Assembly (NCBI GenBank): GCA_030762175.1
Contig: CM060846.1
Span: 309,724,512-309,788,511 of the forward strand
Reading direction: 5' to 3'
Length of the DNA stretch: 64,000 bases
From: Metallyticus violacea
Taxonomy: Eukaryota; Arthropoda; Insecta; Mantodea; Metallyticidae
The position numbers and the translations under genes are program-made. The stretch's first letter is position 1. Each line of letters opens with the position of its first letter. Below are positions 22,757 to 35,544 of this stretch, one piece after another. The notes under the pieces were generated by a model that was not told the DNA's origin, did no database searches, and was given only the letters and a program-made list of their open reading frames with translations.

Positions 22757-24412
22757 AAGTGTAAGTGTAAGTGAAACTAATTGTATTCTTAAAATACTGA
22801 ATATAGCTGATATCCATTGTGAAGGATAAATAAAACAACAACAAAGGTAAATGTAACTATTTGACTGTGTGAAATTTCTTTAGACGATACTGGTCTTCAC
22901 CTAATCACCAGTAAGTTGAAACGTTTCTCAAAAATACTGGAGTAAGATTAGAATTCATGGAATAGAGCTTTTATTGTCTACGAAACGGAATGTACCATAG
23001 GAGAGCTCTACAAGCGGTGTGAATGTTTGCCATTTTGGCGACCAGCCTTTTGGCTCCATTTTGCTTATTTCATGCAAAATCTACAACCTCTCGCAGTGTT
23101 ATCAGCTCACGAACTCGCTAGATTCACGCGTTAGCCATGGATGGCTTAGTAGATGAAATACTACATCCAATTTACCCTTCCCCTGGGATACAGCTAAACC
23201 TGTAATAACCAGTGAGTCATCTTCAATGTGGATGGTAATTGTGATACAGAGAATAGGGCGGACCTCTGCTCTAAACTTTAACTGGGAGGGTTTGGGGATG
23301 GGTGAAAGGAGAGCATCATCCAGTCAGAACAGCTGACTGTTGGACCTACAACTCTAACACCGTCCATATTTGTGATTACTATTTAACAATTAATGCGAAG
23401 TAGGAAGACAGGTGCTGCAGGAGCTAACGACTAAACAAACCTAATGAATATAGATCTCGTCAGTCGTTGTGTTAGGAAGTATATCGCACGAGTCTACCAC
23501 CACAATACACAGTTATGTTGGGAGCACTTTTTCCGGACTGTGTCAATGTTTCTCCTAGTTTATGACACTTTTAATGAAGGATGCTTAAAGTTGCTATATG
23601 CATTCGCAGAGAGATAGGGGTGTTTGATTAAGCATGGAAGCAACGAGCCTGCAACAAATTTCTTTAGAGGAAATATTCCTCTTATATTGTCATTATTGCT
23701 ATCATTGTATGATATTCAAAAGGAATCCTTGTGCTTTCATCACTTAACTTTTCTTGAAGAATAGAGAATAAATTAATTAGCGAAACCCCCTTTCCAAAAA
23801 CAAAGTACACAGGTAATTTGTGATTGCAATGATAAAATTATTATAAAGTGCTTACACATAAGATGAACTTAATCATTTACAAAACTGGTACGAATGTATT
23901 GTGCGTTTTCGGAGGAACCTTGCAGCTAGAGATGCAGAAAACTCATTTCTATACTATTACCATAAAACTGTAGAGAACATATTTGCTTTGTTACCTTTCT
24001 CTTTGGGCTATCTGCTATGCTAAGCCTCGAGACTATGACCGAAACCAGTTGCTGGATAAGATGCATATTGGCTAAAGCTAGACAAAAGACATTCGCTACC
24101 TTATTCATAACTTTCCAAGCAGTTCAGCAATTATGCATTCAAGTGATTTGCAACCATCATTATCTGTATTCTAAATATGTGAGTAAATTTCAGCAAATTT
24201 TAGATGCAGTCATTTATCTCCATGGAACCTTCTATTCCATTAGCATACAAATCTACTAACTTGACGGAAACTTGATTTTTCTGCTCCTCAGTTTAACTAA
24301 ATGTACTTTGACATTCCTTTCAGTATTAGATTACTTCAATTTTACTTATTTATGTTACCTTGGCTTTACTACTAATACTAAGAAATGTTTTTAATTTGTA
24401 TATCATAGTAGT
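22149..24412. other. Unannotated stretch
   Basis: No gene or family recognised apart from a GT-rich microsatellite. The region at 23000-23350 is somewhat GC-richer and non-repetitive. Confidence 0.4.
22722..22774. repeat. (AT)n(GT)n microsatellite plus (GTAAGT)3
   Basis: An AT run becomes a GT run of about 24 bp and ends in three GTAAGT units. Confidence 0.9.
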
Positions 24413-24425
24413 GAGGGAGAAAGAG

Positions 24426-24689
24426 TTGTTGATGTTGATTTGGTTTATTTATGGACGCTCTTTAACAACCCAGGTTATTTGCGTCTTGTTTAATTCAGAC
24501 CATGAAACGGCTGATAAATTTTGCTCAAAGGTCTCTTCTTTCTGATACGAGGTTCTTTTTCTTGCCGTAAATGAGCGATATGGGACCCACGGTTTTACTT
24601 CCCTTCCGAAGGAAGCCATACTTAGGGTTTTTATGTCCCGAAAAAATTCATCGACCCTGGCCAAGTTTGAAACCACGATCTTGCGTTTA
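24426..24689 (-). mobile_element. SINE-A copy with 13-bp target duplication
   Basis: On the minus strand the copy begins inside the tRNA-like head, near the anticodon arm, at about 24689. It keeps a decayed B box (GGTTTCAAAC) and runs through the hairpin segment to the AT-rich 3' end. GAGGGAGAAAGAG occurs at 24413-24425 and 24690-24702, a 13-bp target-site duplication. The short frame at 24449-24676 is a shadow of the element. Confidence 0.92.
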
Positions 24690-24702
24690 GAGGGAGAAAG
24701 AG

Positions 24703-25071
24703 AACATTATGTTTGATGAATTGACGAGCACAGAAATGTTCAATAATTCCCGTTGTATTCAATCTGACGTAATAATAAGAATTCACAAGTGAGGTAGCCA
24801 TCACTACCAGACCTTGGCTATCACGGTACTGAGTCACAAGCACAGACTTTACTTCTAAAATATGACTAGATTTTTCTTTTATATGCCTTCATTTGGATGC
24901 GCGGTCGGCTTAACGAGTATTTGACTGTTCTGTTTCTAACCGGTTTTGTTCCCCCCTTAACTTACCCGCCCTCCGTGTGCTGATGTGAAGTCTTTGTACC
25001 GTACAGAAATTGAACGTTGCAAGAACATGCATTTCGGTGTTATAGTGTGCTAGTTCTGTTACAATGCCAAA
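24703..25071. other. No recognisable feature
   Basis: Sequence between a SINE-A and a transposase relic. The expected left terminal repeat of the latter may lie here, but I could not identify it. Confidence 0.35.
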
Positions 25072-25680
25072 ATGACCGTATACTTTACCACACAGAATCT
25101 CCATGTATGAGTCCTATGTGACAAATTCTTGTAGAGAAGTGAGACAGCGATCTATAGGCAGATTCCCTGCTGTTCATGCGCCTCACAGAGAAACTATTCG
25201 TAATTTGTGAATAGATTTAGAGAAACGGGATCTGTTCTTAATAAGAAACCGAAAGCAAAACTCCGTGTTTTTACAGAGGAAAAACTCAATGATATTGGAG
25301 AAAAGTTACAACGAAGTTCAAAGAAATCTGAGAAAACTTGCACAGGAATCAGGGTTTTCGCAAACCTCTGCTTGGAACGCAACTAAACTTTTAAAATATA
25401 TATCTGTACTTCATTGATTGCAACCACGTAATAATGTGTGTAGAGTTAATTTCTGCACTTGGGTGTTGGATAATGTTAATGTTCGCTCTATTGACCCGCA
25501 TTCATTTTATGTTATTTATTATTCTTTACTGACAAAGCATGACTTTATTTACATGGACATGTAGCGACACAAAACAGTAAAAACTGGAGTGCAGAAACCC
25601 GGATATTGTATACTAAATGTCACTGTATGACCAATAAATTGCAGTTTGGTGTGCTGTGAATGCAAACAGAAATCTATTCG
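25072..25680 (+). pseudogene. DUF4817-type transposase relic, 5' part
   Basis: Starting at ATGACCGTATAC (25072), frames can be pieced together that resemble the N-terminal half of DUF4817-type transposases. Landmarks are VHAPHRETIRN, GSVLNKKPKAKLRVFTEEKL, then in the next frame KLAQESGFSQTSAWNATKLLK. LQPRNNVCRVNFCTWVLDN follows, with HDFIYMDM near 25535-25560 where relatives have the first catalytic TDEAWFHLHG block. The match fades after about 25665 (GVCCAVN, for WCAVS). The second and third catalytic motifs are absent, so this is a truncated and frameshifted copy. It shares family traits with the relics at 7.8, 40.7, 43.7 and 59 kb. Confidence 0.75.
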
Positions 25681-27537
25681 CTTGCATTTTAAATAGTTAT
25701 AAATATCCGACTCTGCCGGCAAACAGTGTACTTTCCAATGCCAAGCAAATCTCCGTTAAGCCGGCCACACGTCCAAACGAGGGCTCTGTATATTCTCTTT
25801 CTACCACAATATTGCCAGACCATGCACAGCGAGAAAACATTTTTTTCCTTACTAGGTTAGGTAAATATACGCAGACCGTTCAATGAGCTAAAATTCAATT
25901 CCTGGCTACCTCTTACATATATTTTCTCAGTGGACTCTAAAATTTCTCTATCTTATAAACAATAATAAACTAGTCACATGCAATGATATTCAGCAACTGC
26001 TCATAGAGTAGTACAAACTAGTATGAAAAGAATTTCATGTTTTTAATATTCGTTTATTATAGACAACAAGAGGAAGAGGAAGAGAGGGAGAAAGAAAATT
26101 TCGTACCAGAAGGTCTCTAGCAATACTGTAACAAAAATCTTGCGCTCATCTACACTTTTAATTCCAAGTGGTAGATTAAAAGCTCGGGAAACGTTTTGGG
26201 GTCTGGTTTTTGATTTATTCGCTTTCGAAGTTAGATGCATCTGTATACGTGTGGTTGACGCATGTGCGTGCGAGCGCCATTCATGCGTTTCGGTGTTCCA
26301 TAGGCAGTGTAGCTACCTAAACTTCAAACGAATTCATCTCAGGTCGCAAAAGCAAACAGAGGAAATAAAATAAAACAAAACGGCAAGAAGAGTAGAGGGA
26401 AAATACGAGAGAAATGAGGGAAGAGCGAGAGGAACAGCTATCAAGCTAGAGCAAAATGCTACCGACTTGGACTAACATTTCGTGATTTGTTTGTTTACAT
26501 GGGTTCTAATGAAACATCTTGCCGAGATCGTGGAAAGTGCTGTATTGCTGGATTATCAGGCAGCTAAATTTTAAAAGGCTCGCTATCAATTAGCCAGATC
26601 GTTAAAGCGAAAAGTACTCAAGCATTTATAAGCTAAATGGGGAAATGATAGCTCTCCTCTGAGGGCGAGGGGGAAGGAAAGAAAAAACTTTTACTAGGTT
26701 CAGAAACACCTGCAATACTTCATTAGCCGTTCTTATAAATTCTTTTTTTCACCTTCCTGCGTAATATTTTGAATTTGTATTGCATAATAATATATTATGT
26801 GGTTTTTGCAGCGCAGTGTACCAAATAGTGGCGTGAATGTACCGTTAATGTATGATTTTTGTGAATTAGTATAATTGTCTATGTCTTCAGAAAGTATCTA
26901 GGTATTCTGGAGTAAGTCTCATTAAACTGTGGCAGCAAAAAATAGCATCATAATTTAAGTGAAAAAATATTCATTTTATTTAATCTTGTCAGTTTCTTTC
27001 ATCATGGTCCATGTTTAATAGCACCCACTATCTAAGCGAGAGAAAAATATTTACCAGAGCTTCCATATATTGAACACTGAGAATGAACCTTGAAATGGTA
27101 GGTACCGCGTGGTCTGAACTGCTAACACGCGTTCCCCCACTTAATTTTGCCTTCAATTACAATAATTAACATTGTACTGACTAGCATAGTTTATATTCAA
27201 AGTGTCTGGCACATAGGTATGTGGTGCATTCTAGCAGATTATTTTCATTTTCAATTATGTGAAAGTAGTTTGAACTTCATTTTACCGTAACAAATATAAG
27301 TAAATAATTTATGTAATATTCTATAACTATTTTAAAATTATTTATTTAATTGTTTATGTTTTAAGGTACTCTTGTACATGATTAAAAGTTGATTTTAATT
27401 TTATTTTTATTTGTAAGTTAAGTTAAAGTAACAGTAATACTCTGTAATAGGTTTAACTCCAAAGTTTATAATTTTGGAGTAAATCAATAACACTGTAGAT
27501 AGAAAAAGAAAACCTAATCAGTTTCGGAAGCAGTGGT
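25681..27537. other. Unannotated; 26.1-26.7 kb patch may be a CNE
   Basis: The patch at 26100-26680 is GC-richer and unique within the window. It carries a forkhead-like word (TTGTTTACATGG near 26488-26499), a homeodomain-like word (ATCAATTAGCC near 26585-26595) and a TTTATAA near 26627. Such words also occur by chance in AT-rich DNA. No protein frame is convincing. Confidence 0.3.
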
Positions 27538-27975
27538 AAAATGTATTTATTGCTCATTATTTAAAATATTGTTTGTACATCTTTTGAGTGGGTCTTTAGA
27601 CCGTACGTGCTATTCATTACACAGACACCTATTATAGAAAAATAATTTGCACTTAAAATTATATTCATTTACAGTTATTATCATCTGAGTACAAACTCTT
27701 AAGTATGCGCACTCACATACATACATACATACATTTTTACTCAAAGAACACATACACTCCAACAAAATGCACACAATGCCACTTACTTTGTATAGAAACG
27801 AACCAAAATATGATCATGTGTATTACTTTGCAAACAGATCCCAACATGCTAACCTATCTAAAGTCGAGTTAGCAACTTAGCTCCCAGCGCAGTGAACCTC
27901 CACTTTTCGGTACCTGGATGGTTCACTAGAATGTGCTACCAGAATGTTTCTTCACAAAAAGCTCTCTGCCCAACC
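27538..27975 (+). repeat. Dispersed repeat R1, uninterrupted copy
   Basis: It matches the two halves of the split copy at 7267-8725 in the same order and orientation. Anchors are TTACACAGACACCTAT near 27616-27631 and CAAACAGATCCCAACATG near 27830-27847. The junction between the two halves holds only (CATA)4-5 near 27716-27734. No coding frame was seen. Confidence 0.7.
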
Positions 27976-29679
27976 TCATTTGTTATTTTAGTCGCCTTCC
28001 ATGTCACCAATCTGATCCACGCTAAACCGGATCTATTTTGAGAACTCGTAGTATACTGTATATAAACTAAGCGATATTTTCCCTCTTCATTCTGTTGTTT
28101 CATTTTCTTATGTCTTTTGTATACCTTCCTCCAAGCACAATCCCATTCCTTGTTCTAGTCTTCCACACTCATCCCATCCCAATGCTTTCTAAGCTTATTT
28201 TAATTTTCTCTACTCAATATCTTTGATCTCAATTACTGGTCTGATGTCTACGGTGAGCAACATAGAACACAGGAAGCCAATGTAGCCATGCAGCAATCGC
28301 AGATAGTGAGCAGTGCTCATTCGAAGTTACGGAGAAAAGACGCAGATGTCCAAGCAATGAAGCTACTATGCCGTAGAAGGACAACTCCGAGAGCGAAGAG
28401 GAACGCTGCGAACAGACTGAGAATGTGAATATGTCTAAGACAAACCATTTTATAAATAAAAAGGATTATCTGGGGACGAATTTCAATGTTGCGTTGCCCA
28501 GATAAGGCCATGCCTTTATCAGAGGTATGTTTTGGAATATATATTTCTACATGCTCTAATTCTTGTTTCCATTGTAGAATTTCCTGCAGAACATCCAGTC
28601 AGTTCTTTAGCACTCTTCCTAGGACATTCCGTAGCTGAAAAATTGGCCTTTGAAACTGTTCGTATTGTTTCACCCCCTAATATTAAAACGCTTTATGTAT
28701 GTTTTCCCTTTATAATAATTACTATGACATTTAGTTGTGTTAATAATGTATATTTCTCATTTCACTTTTTTCTATCATATGTTGCACTGTTGGATATCTT
28801 TGCAAAAGCAGGAAACTCTGTGCTTTTCCTACAATAACGTTCAGCATACAACACACAACGGAACCTTGTAAGGGTAGCTCTTTTGTTCACCAGGGCTAAG
28901 CGAGCCAAGGTCAGTTCTTTTGTGTTCAAGATATGTTTTGTCAGGAGAAAGTCTGTGTTCCCTTTAAACATCGCGTAAACAGAGAAGCTTAAAAGCCGGG
29001 TAAGGTGGATGACCTGATCAGCTGAAAACACAGAATTTAAAGCGACGCATCGTAACACAAAATTTTGAAGCGCTTGCTAGCTAGCGAATCAGATAAAGGC
29101 AGACAGATTTAAAGCAGTCAGTATTGAGACACGGTTTAAATTTTGAAAGAAAGAGGTAATGCTATCACGTATCTCGCGCGACTTGTGTGCCCCAACGATA
29201 TCTGTATGATTACGTATATAAGGACCCGTGCCTCATTCTACTGGCTTCTCAGTTCTATTCGGCGTTTCGTCCAATTCAGCGCTCAACATTTCGGCATTTC
29301 GCGTATTCAGGTAAACGGAATTCGAAGCTTATATCTGCGTAGTAAACAAATCTTCATTTCCGTAAATGTAATATAATTCATCGGGACAAACACTCCATTA
29401 GTAAAACATTGTGGAATAATTATACACATCCTGTTGACTTTATCAGCAGCAAATCACTGATCATTAATAGACCATTATTAGAAGTAACATCGAAAAACCT
29501 AATCACTCACGACGCGTGAACCTCTTCCTAAGTCCTGTTGATTTCAGATCAGCAAAAATTAGCGAAAATACCCTGAGTCATTGTTGTTTCATCTGGCACG
29601 GAAGCAACAAATAGGCATCATCTACGAGCAACAACCACCAGCCGAGGCAATGCTGTCACAAATTGGTCACCATTAACAT
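27976..29679. other. Unannotated stretch
   Basis: No family or gene recognised. Two open frames of about 100 codons (28532-28837 and, opposite, 28762-29058) have no recognisable domain. Confidence 0.4.
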
Positions 29680-30240
29680 CACCAGCCTGCGCACCTAAAA
29701 CAGTCTACCTTCTGTGGGAGATTCAGCAACCCAAATGCACAAAATTCCAAGGAGGAGTCTTCAGCAACTTTACAGCAATATTACTTATGTAAATTGTTTG
29801 CATTGCAGTTTTCTGTTCCATTTTCTCCAAAAATAGGCAGCAGCATTCCTTGGAACTTTATCTTGATGAATGTAGACCTTGTTTGCTGTGCCATTGATTG
29901 CAGAGATATTATGTCACATTGTTCTGATGATATATTAAATGCAAATATTGTTAGTTGCTGATCTATAAATGAACAATTTTCCGCAGTAGCAGTATCCTAC
30001 AGTGACCATTAAACCTTTTCTCTGCCTGCTGTGTACCATTTTTAAAGAAGTTATATCTTTGTCACTAAAAATGATTCGGGGCTTATTGGTGTTATTTAGG
30101 CGAATACGTGCTTTATCTCAGATCACATACACGTTTATTTTTATCTGAGGAGATAAAACTCATGGTTTTTCTCACTGATAGACATTTTTCAAAATATCGA
30201 AAGAGGGACATGAGATTTCCTCTAGTTCCAATATCTATTA
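29680..30240 (-). pseudogene. Tc1/mariner-like transposase relic
   Basis: The minus strand, read with frameshifts, resembles an IS630/Tc1-type transposase unlike the other relics here. VLSPQIK lies near 30150. IIFSDKDITSL near 30070-30100 is where relatives have the first catalytic Asp (FSDEK-type). Then come GLMVTVGYCYCGKL, KVYIHQDK near 29850-29880 (second Asp, as HHDK/QQD in relatives), and SLEFCAFGLL near 29740-29765 (relatives have SPMDFxxFGxL with the third Asp, here Glu or shifted). Stops are frequent. The match is weaker than for the mariner copies and is the least certain transposase call. Confidence 0.5.
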
Positions 30241-31346
30241 ACAATCTAAAACCCAGTTTGATGATTAGCGTTCATACCACTCCAAGTGCCTTCTCTAGCA
30301 CAGGTCAGTTCCGTCTCCGACTTGGTTACATAGTACCAGCAGAATTGCAAAACCCTCCCAAAATGAAGCGACTTTCTTGTACACTTACAGTGATAACTTG
30401 AGAACACTTGAAACGCACACACATTCACTTATCTGTACTAGTATTAGCTGCTATATGCCATTATAATACTTTTAAATCGTCTCTCTTCATGCTTCATAGA
30501 GTGTAATGGAACTAAACTGTATCTTTAGCAATGTGGCATCCCAGTGGAGAACAAATCTTTGATTATTTTACATAAAGATCTCTAACAATCAGACTGTCTT
30601 CCGCCCCTGTCAGACTGTGAGACCAAATGAAGCCGATTCATATCAGTAAGAGCAGGCGTATGGCTTTGCGGTACCTAAGTGTCGATAATAAAAGTGACAG
30701 TTTCGTCTTTCAATACGAATAGCCAGGAAACTTTAAAGGTTAAAAAGATATAAAGTTATGTTAATAGCAGTTTCTATGCTCTAAATACAAGAGAAATGTA
30801 TAGTTGTTAGATCAGAGAAGCGCAGACTTAAACTAAATTCAAAGCTAACTGGTAAACATATTCTCAGGATGAGCGAGCCAGAATACCGCGTGACCTACTG
30901 GAATACAAACAGAGAAGAACAAAGAGGCATTTGCAAGTTGTTTGATAAAGTATCACGATTGATCTCGGCGTGGAAGCAGATCTACAGGTCTAATTCCATG
31001 ATAAATACTTATACCGTGGGATTATGTGACAAAACGCAAATCAATTTGTATTCTAGTTCCTTTTATAGAGCGACAGATTGACGTTAATTTGTTGTTAAAT
31101 GTCGCGGGGTAATTGTATAATTATTTTAGGTTTTGGGTCACTTAAGGTCAGAAAATACTCTTCACAAAACTCCAGTTATAACTTTATATTATAATACTGA
31201 TTCTCCTATAATATTTACTCTCAAATTACAATGCGCACCTTAGCTTGGTAACAAATATATTTATTTCTGTTGGATAATACACTGAACTTTCCCCTTATAT
31301 TTCCGCTTAAGATAACCTTTTGTTATTTCTCTTGAATGAAGAACAC
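30241..31346. other. Unannotated stretch
   Basis: The first part may hold the degraded N-terminus of the minus-strand transposase relic. Nothing else was recognised. Confidence 0.35.
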
Positions 31347-31355
31347 AAACTCTAT

Positions 31356-31610
31356 CCCCAGGATCGATGGATTTTTTCGGGCGTAAAATCCTAAGTATGG
31401 CTTCCTTCGGAAGGGAAGTAAAGCTGTGGGTATGTGTATGTGTGTAATGTGTGTAAATGTCGTACATTTACGGCCCGATGAATAACCTCAAGCCTGAAAA
31501 AAGAGGCCTCTGAGCAAAATTTGTCGGCCATTTCACGCCCTGAGTTGAATGGGACGCTGATGACCTGAGATGTTAAAGAGCGTACGTAAATAAACCTAAT
31601 CAAAAAAAAA
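31356..31610 (+). mobile_element. SINE-A copy, 5'-truncated, with duplication
   Basis: The copy starts at the end of the tRNA head (CCAGGATCGATGG) and runs to an A11 tail. AAACTCTAT flanks it at 31347-31355 and 31611-31619. Between GCTGTGGG and TGTCGTACATTTACGG the usual CCCG is replaced by a TG/TA-rich expansion (31430-31458). Short minus-strand frames here are shadows. Confidence 0.9.
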
Positions 31611-31619
31611 AAACTCTAT

Positions 31620-31804
31620 TCGTCCTTATATAAATGTACTGTTGTTCCTCAGAAATCGGGACTATTTTGGTGCAATACAAACATGAAACTCAAAAACTGT
31701 ATATTTAGAAATGTATAAAATACGGTTATCAAATCAATAAAATGAAATTTATGGGCTAGTCATATTGATTTATAAATTTAGTATCATACACGGTAATAAT
31801 TTAA
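31620..31804. other. No recognisable feature
   Basis: Short AT-rich gap between a SINE-A and repeat R2. Confidence 0.35.
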
Positions 31805-32545
31805 GATATTGTTGAGATCCTTAGATAAGCAATTTGAAAATCTATGGTCCACGAAGGAATATACAGGAATTGAACGGTGATAGAGACTTTTATATTAGAC
31901 GCTAATAAATCACTGCTAAAGCAAAATAGGGTAAAATTTTGACTTAGAATATCTTCAAACTTCCTTCGCAAGCAAGATTATCCACAATTTCAATAACTCA
32001 TTGTCAGCTTTTTTCAAGATTTAATGCTATAAATTGTCTATATCATCATGTAACGTTGCGGAACTGAAAAACAGTTAACTGATTTTATCGTGTAATGTAG
32101 CTCGGTTAAAGGTGTGGCTTAATGGATAAGGTGGCAGACTGTGATAGATTTACTCGGATGTAGTAGGTTGTTTTTCTTTTATTTATTATTTTATGATGAA
32201 GTATACTAATACATAAAATGTAAAAAAAAAGGGGGGAAAGGAAAAAGCAATTTACGATACTCGAAAACAATGAGCCTTGACGCCAATATCATAACGACTG
32301 CGCCAGAAATATGCTGCACACCTTTCATCCGTTATTATGTGGTAACATTTCGAATAAACGCTTCAATAGTCAGTAGTGTACTGGTAAGTTAGAACATTGA
32401 TGCCATAGCTTTGAAATTTGAACAGGCAGGCCATAATTCTTTGAAATTATTAACATGTGTATGTTTTCAACCCTTAACATCCCACGAAGATTAATTTGTT
32501 TTATAAGTTGAGAGATTGACCACATATCAGCCCCTAGCATCAGAA
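31805..32545 (+). repeat. Dispersed repeat R2, copy 1
   Basis: It aligns in order with 35545-36235. Shared blocks are GCAATTTGA..TCTATGGTC, GCTAA.AAATCACT.TAAAGCAAAAT, a tRNA-like word (GGCTTAATGGATAAGG near 32117-32132), ACTGCGCCA, ATTTCGAAT.AA.GCTTCA and TGCCATA.CTTTGAA. The tRNA-like word resembles the A-box region of tRNA-Arg. No long reading frame exists, and the class is unknown. Orientation is arbitrary. Confidence 0.6.
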
Positions 32546-32736
32546 ACTCTTAAAGCTATCGGGTTCTTTTTCTTAAGAAAAACGGTATATTTATGACAGA
32601 CAATAGTTCCATAGGATTATAATGTGCATTTATGCTGCTAAGGCATCCAGTTTATTCCATATATTATTTGGCATCTTTTAAAAAATAGATAAAATCTCAA
32701 TTTCTAGCCCAGCCATATACTTCTAAGTGACATCCT

Positions 32737-32771
<35 letters not shown>

Positions 32772-33479
32772 CATTATTGCAATATTAAAGATAGACTAAA
32801 TAAATAAATAAATAAATAAATAAAACGCCAGTAAATTGTTTGAATGTACATGTGTGAAATTCTTTAACGAAATATATATTAATTCCAATGTTGCAACGTT
32901 ACAGCGAAAGTTTTAAGCATACATGAACTCCTAATATCAATATTATTTTGCAGGAGTTTACCCTTTTCGCTCTGAGACATAGACTGCGACTATAAATCAA
33001 CAGGCCTACCTACGACAAGGTTTCAGTTTTTTAAGCTTAAACACAACTTTGCTTTCATTATTTTTCACTTAAATCTAATCATCAAAGATTGTTCCATAAA
33101 ATAACCTATTACTAATTGAAATACAAATAAAATTCTCTTGTGTGTTGTATTCTATTATGACACCTCTTCAAGTTCGAGTCCTGTTACCTTAGAGCTAGCA
33201 CATAAAAGATAATGCACTACATAAAATATTTGGCAACTGGCATTTATAACTAGTTCAGCATTTATACACAATTTTTTTTTACATATTATCTTATTCGTAC
33301 AACGCTGTAAGTTAATTTACAAGAGTTCTTTGAAAGTTTTGAGAATAGACAACAAGAAGTTGTGACAAGCCAGCGCAGGTTTCCTAGCTGTAGATCGAAG
33401 CTTAAATTAGCAACATGTGAAAGTCTGAACGCGCTGCAACAATGTGAGGTGTCAGCACTTCTGTGTATGTGTACGCGAG
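32546..33479. other. Unannotated stretch with A29 and (TAAA)n
   Basis: Poly-A at 32743-32771 is followed by a TAAA array at about 32799-32824. The A29 may be a retroposon tail, but the sequence before it matches nothing else in the window. Confidence 0.45.
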
Positions 33480-34505
33480 TGTTGCTGCGCCAGAAGCTAG
33501 GAGAATCTCAAGCGAGAGTATTTCCACGCTATGATTTTAAAGTCGGTTTACGGGAGAGAGGATGCCTTGAATTATTGCGTCGCGCATTTGGGATTATTTT
33601 CCCTTCACATTCCACCATTTATCGGTGATATGCAGATTTTGGGAGAGGAAGGGACTCCCTCAAATTTGAAGACCGCATAGGACGGCCCGCTACAGCAACA
33701 GTGAATGAATGAAATGGAAGCAGAGCGTATGTTGCAGGAAGATCATCCTTGTACATATTATCAGATTCAAAAAGCCCTGAATACTGGGTTGGCAGTGGTG
33801 AAAACAATCCTCGAAGAAAAACTCCGTGTCAGGAAGCTCTGCAGTCGTTGGATTCCCACCACTTCACAGATGATCAGAAAATAGTACATGTTGATTGGTG
33901 TTAGACAATGCTGGAAAAATTTGATGAAGATAAAAAACCCACATTAAACATCATAGCAAGTGCCGAAAGCTGTATATAGCAGTATGACCCAGAAACTAAG
34001 TGATAATCATCAATTTAGGTCTTTCCAGGAGAAGATCACCAAACACAAAGGAGGTGAGTGAGAAGTGTTGGCAAGAATATGCTTCTCAGCTAGTGGCCAC
34101 TTTGTGACAATTCCACTTGAGGAACAAAATCTGTCACTGTCAGATAGTATATCACAAAATTTATGCCCCAAGCCGTCAATGTATTGAGAATGAAGCGTCT
34201 TAAGACTAGCGTGCATGGAATTCTGTTACATCTCGATGACGCCTCTTACCACACACTGAAACAACTCAATTTCTGCAGTAGTCAGATGTTTACCCCATTC
34301 CCTATAGTCCTGATCTAGACCCATGCAAATTCCATAAAATAAAAGAAAAAATTCGTGGTTAACGATTTGAATCGCCTGAAGCCACAGTGGCTGCATACGA
34401 AATTTATTTTCAACCTATCCAAAGAAGCATTTACAACATGATTTGAGCGGATTAGACGTTGTATAGAATGCAATGAAGAATCCTTTGAAAAGGTGCAATG
34501 ATCAA
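33480..34505 (+). pseudogene. mariner transposase relic
   Basis: The conserved order of a mariner transposase is visible. FPSHSTIYR, stop, YADFGRGRDSLKFEDRIGR (helix-turn-helix and linker, 33600-33680) and GRPATATVNE come first. MLQEDHPCTYYQIQKAL and WIPHHFTDDQKIVHVDWC (33850-33905) follow, then CFSASGHFVTIPLEEQ. GILLHLDDASYHT near 34218-34258 holds the second catalytic Asp. PYSPDLDPCKF near 34298-34330 has Lys where the third catalytic Asp of PCDF is expected. RFESPEATVAAYE closes it. The first-Asp block is destroyed and there are many stops, so the copy is dead. I did not find terminal repeats. Confidence 0.8.
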
Positions 34506-35544
34506 ATTCCATTTTTTAAAATGTTTTTGCTTTCACTCTCACAACTTTCAGATTCGTAGAAACATGACAATGATGTGCTTAACTTTTCTTTGCGTGAGGA
34601 GATGTACAAGTGCTTGGAGCACTATTGTTGTTGCAAAAAGGATAAACTTACACCTCTGAATTGTGGGGTTCAGCGTATGCTTTTATATTAACTTTCAGTA
34701 ATAATAATGAAATATAATTGGTTCTCAGCACCAGCAGATTCATTTTCAAGCACCTCATGAAAGAAGGTATTTTTGATTTGCTATATAAGTGATGCAATTC
34801 GTATACTTCATGAATGTCATTACTCTGAAGTTGGGGGCTATATGCACCTTCGAAAATTTGACTTCGTCAGAAGCTGGAAACACTTGTTGAGTAATAAGTT
34901 CCAAATTATTTAGCACAGCAATACTACATGCACAGTGCACTGGGTACTGCCAATCCAAATCATTCTTCCAATAATTACTCCTATTGATTATTCAGATATT
35001 TATTTTTTCCTGAAACAAAAGTCTATGCGTTTCGAGAAAGGTTTAAACTTCCAGTCTTTTCATTTTCTCCTTTGTCATTCACACACAAACTACTTCTGCA
35101 CATCTATGTACATGTATTTAGCAGTTCCTTCAGTCCAACGAATATACATAGAAAATTGGTTATCTCATTAATTACCTATTTTATATATCAATACCACATT
35201 CACTTAACTCTCAAAAGAGCACTTATGATAATCCTGAGCATATGTCCGTAAGGCTTTAGTGAAATAAAGAGCTAAACTTTCATGGGCTTAGGATAAAATT
35301 GTGTGTTCATCGGGAACCTAGTTGAGACATTTGTGTGATCTTTCCTTAGTCTAACGGAAGAGAACGGTAGTTTCAAATTTTTATACCTAGACTCAAAGTG
35401 AATACGGTCTACATCTAAAGAATTGAACCATTGTATTGTCATTTTCGAGAGGGAAACTATGAAAAGAAAGAAAATGATATTTGTTGCAACTTCTTGTATT
35501 AAGCCTGGTGATAAGGAACTACGCTGCTATAGCTTCAGAGACTA
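34506..35544. other. Unannotated stretch
   Basis: It may include the 3' end of the mariner copy. Nothing else was recognised. Confidence 0.35.
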
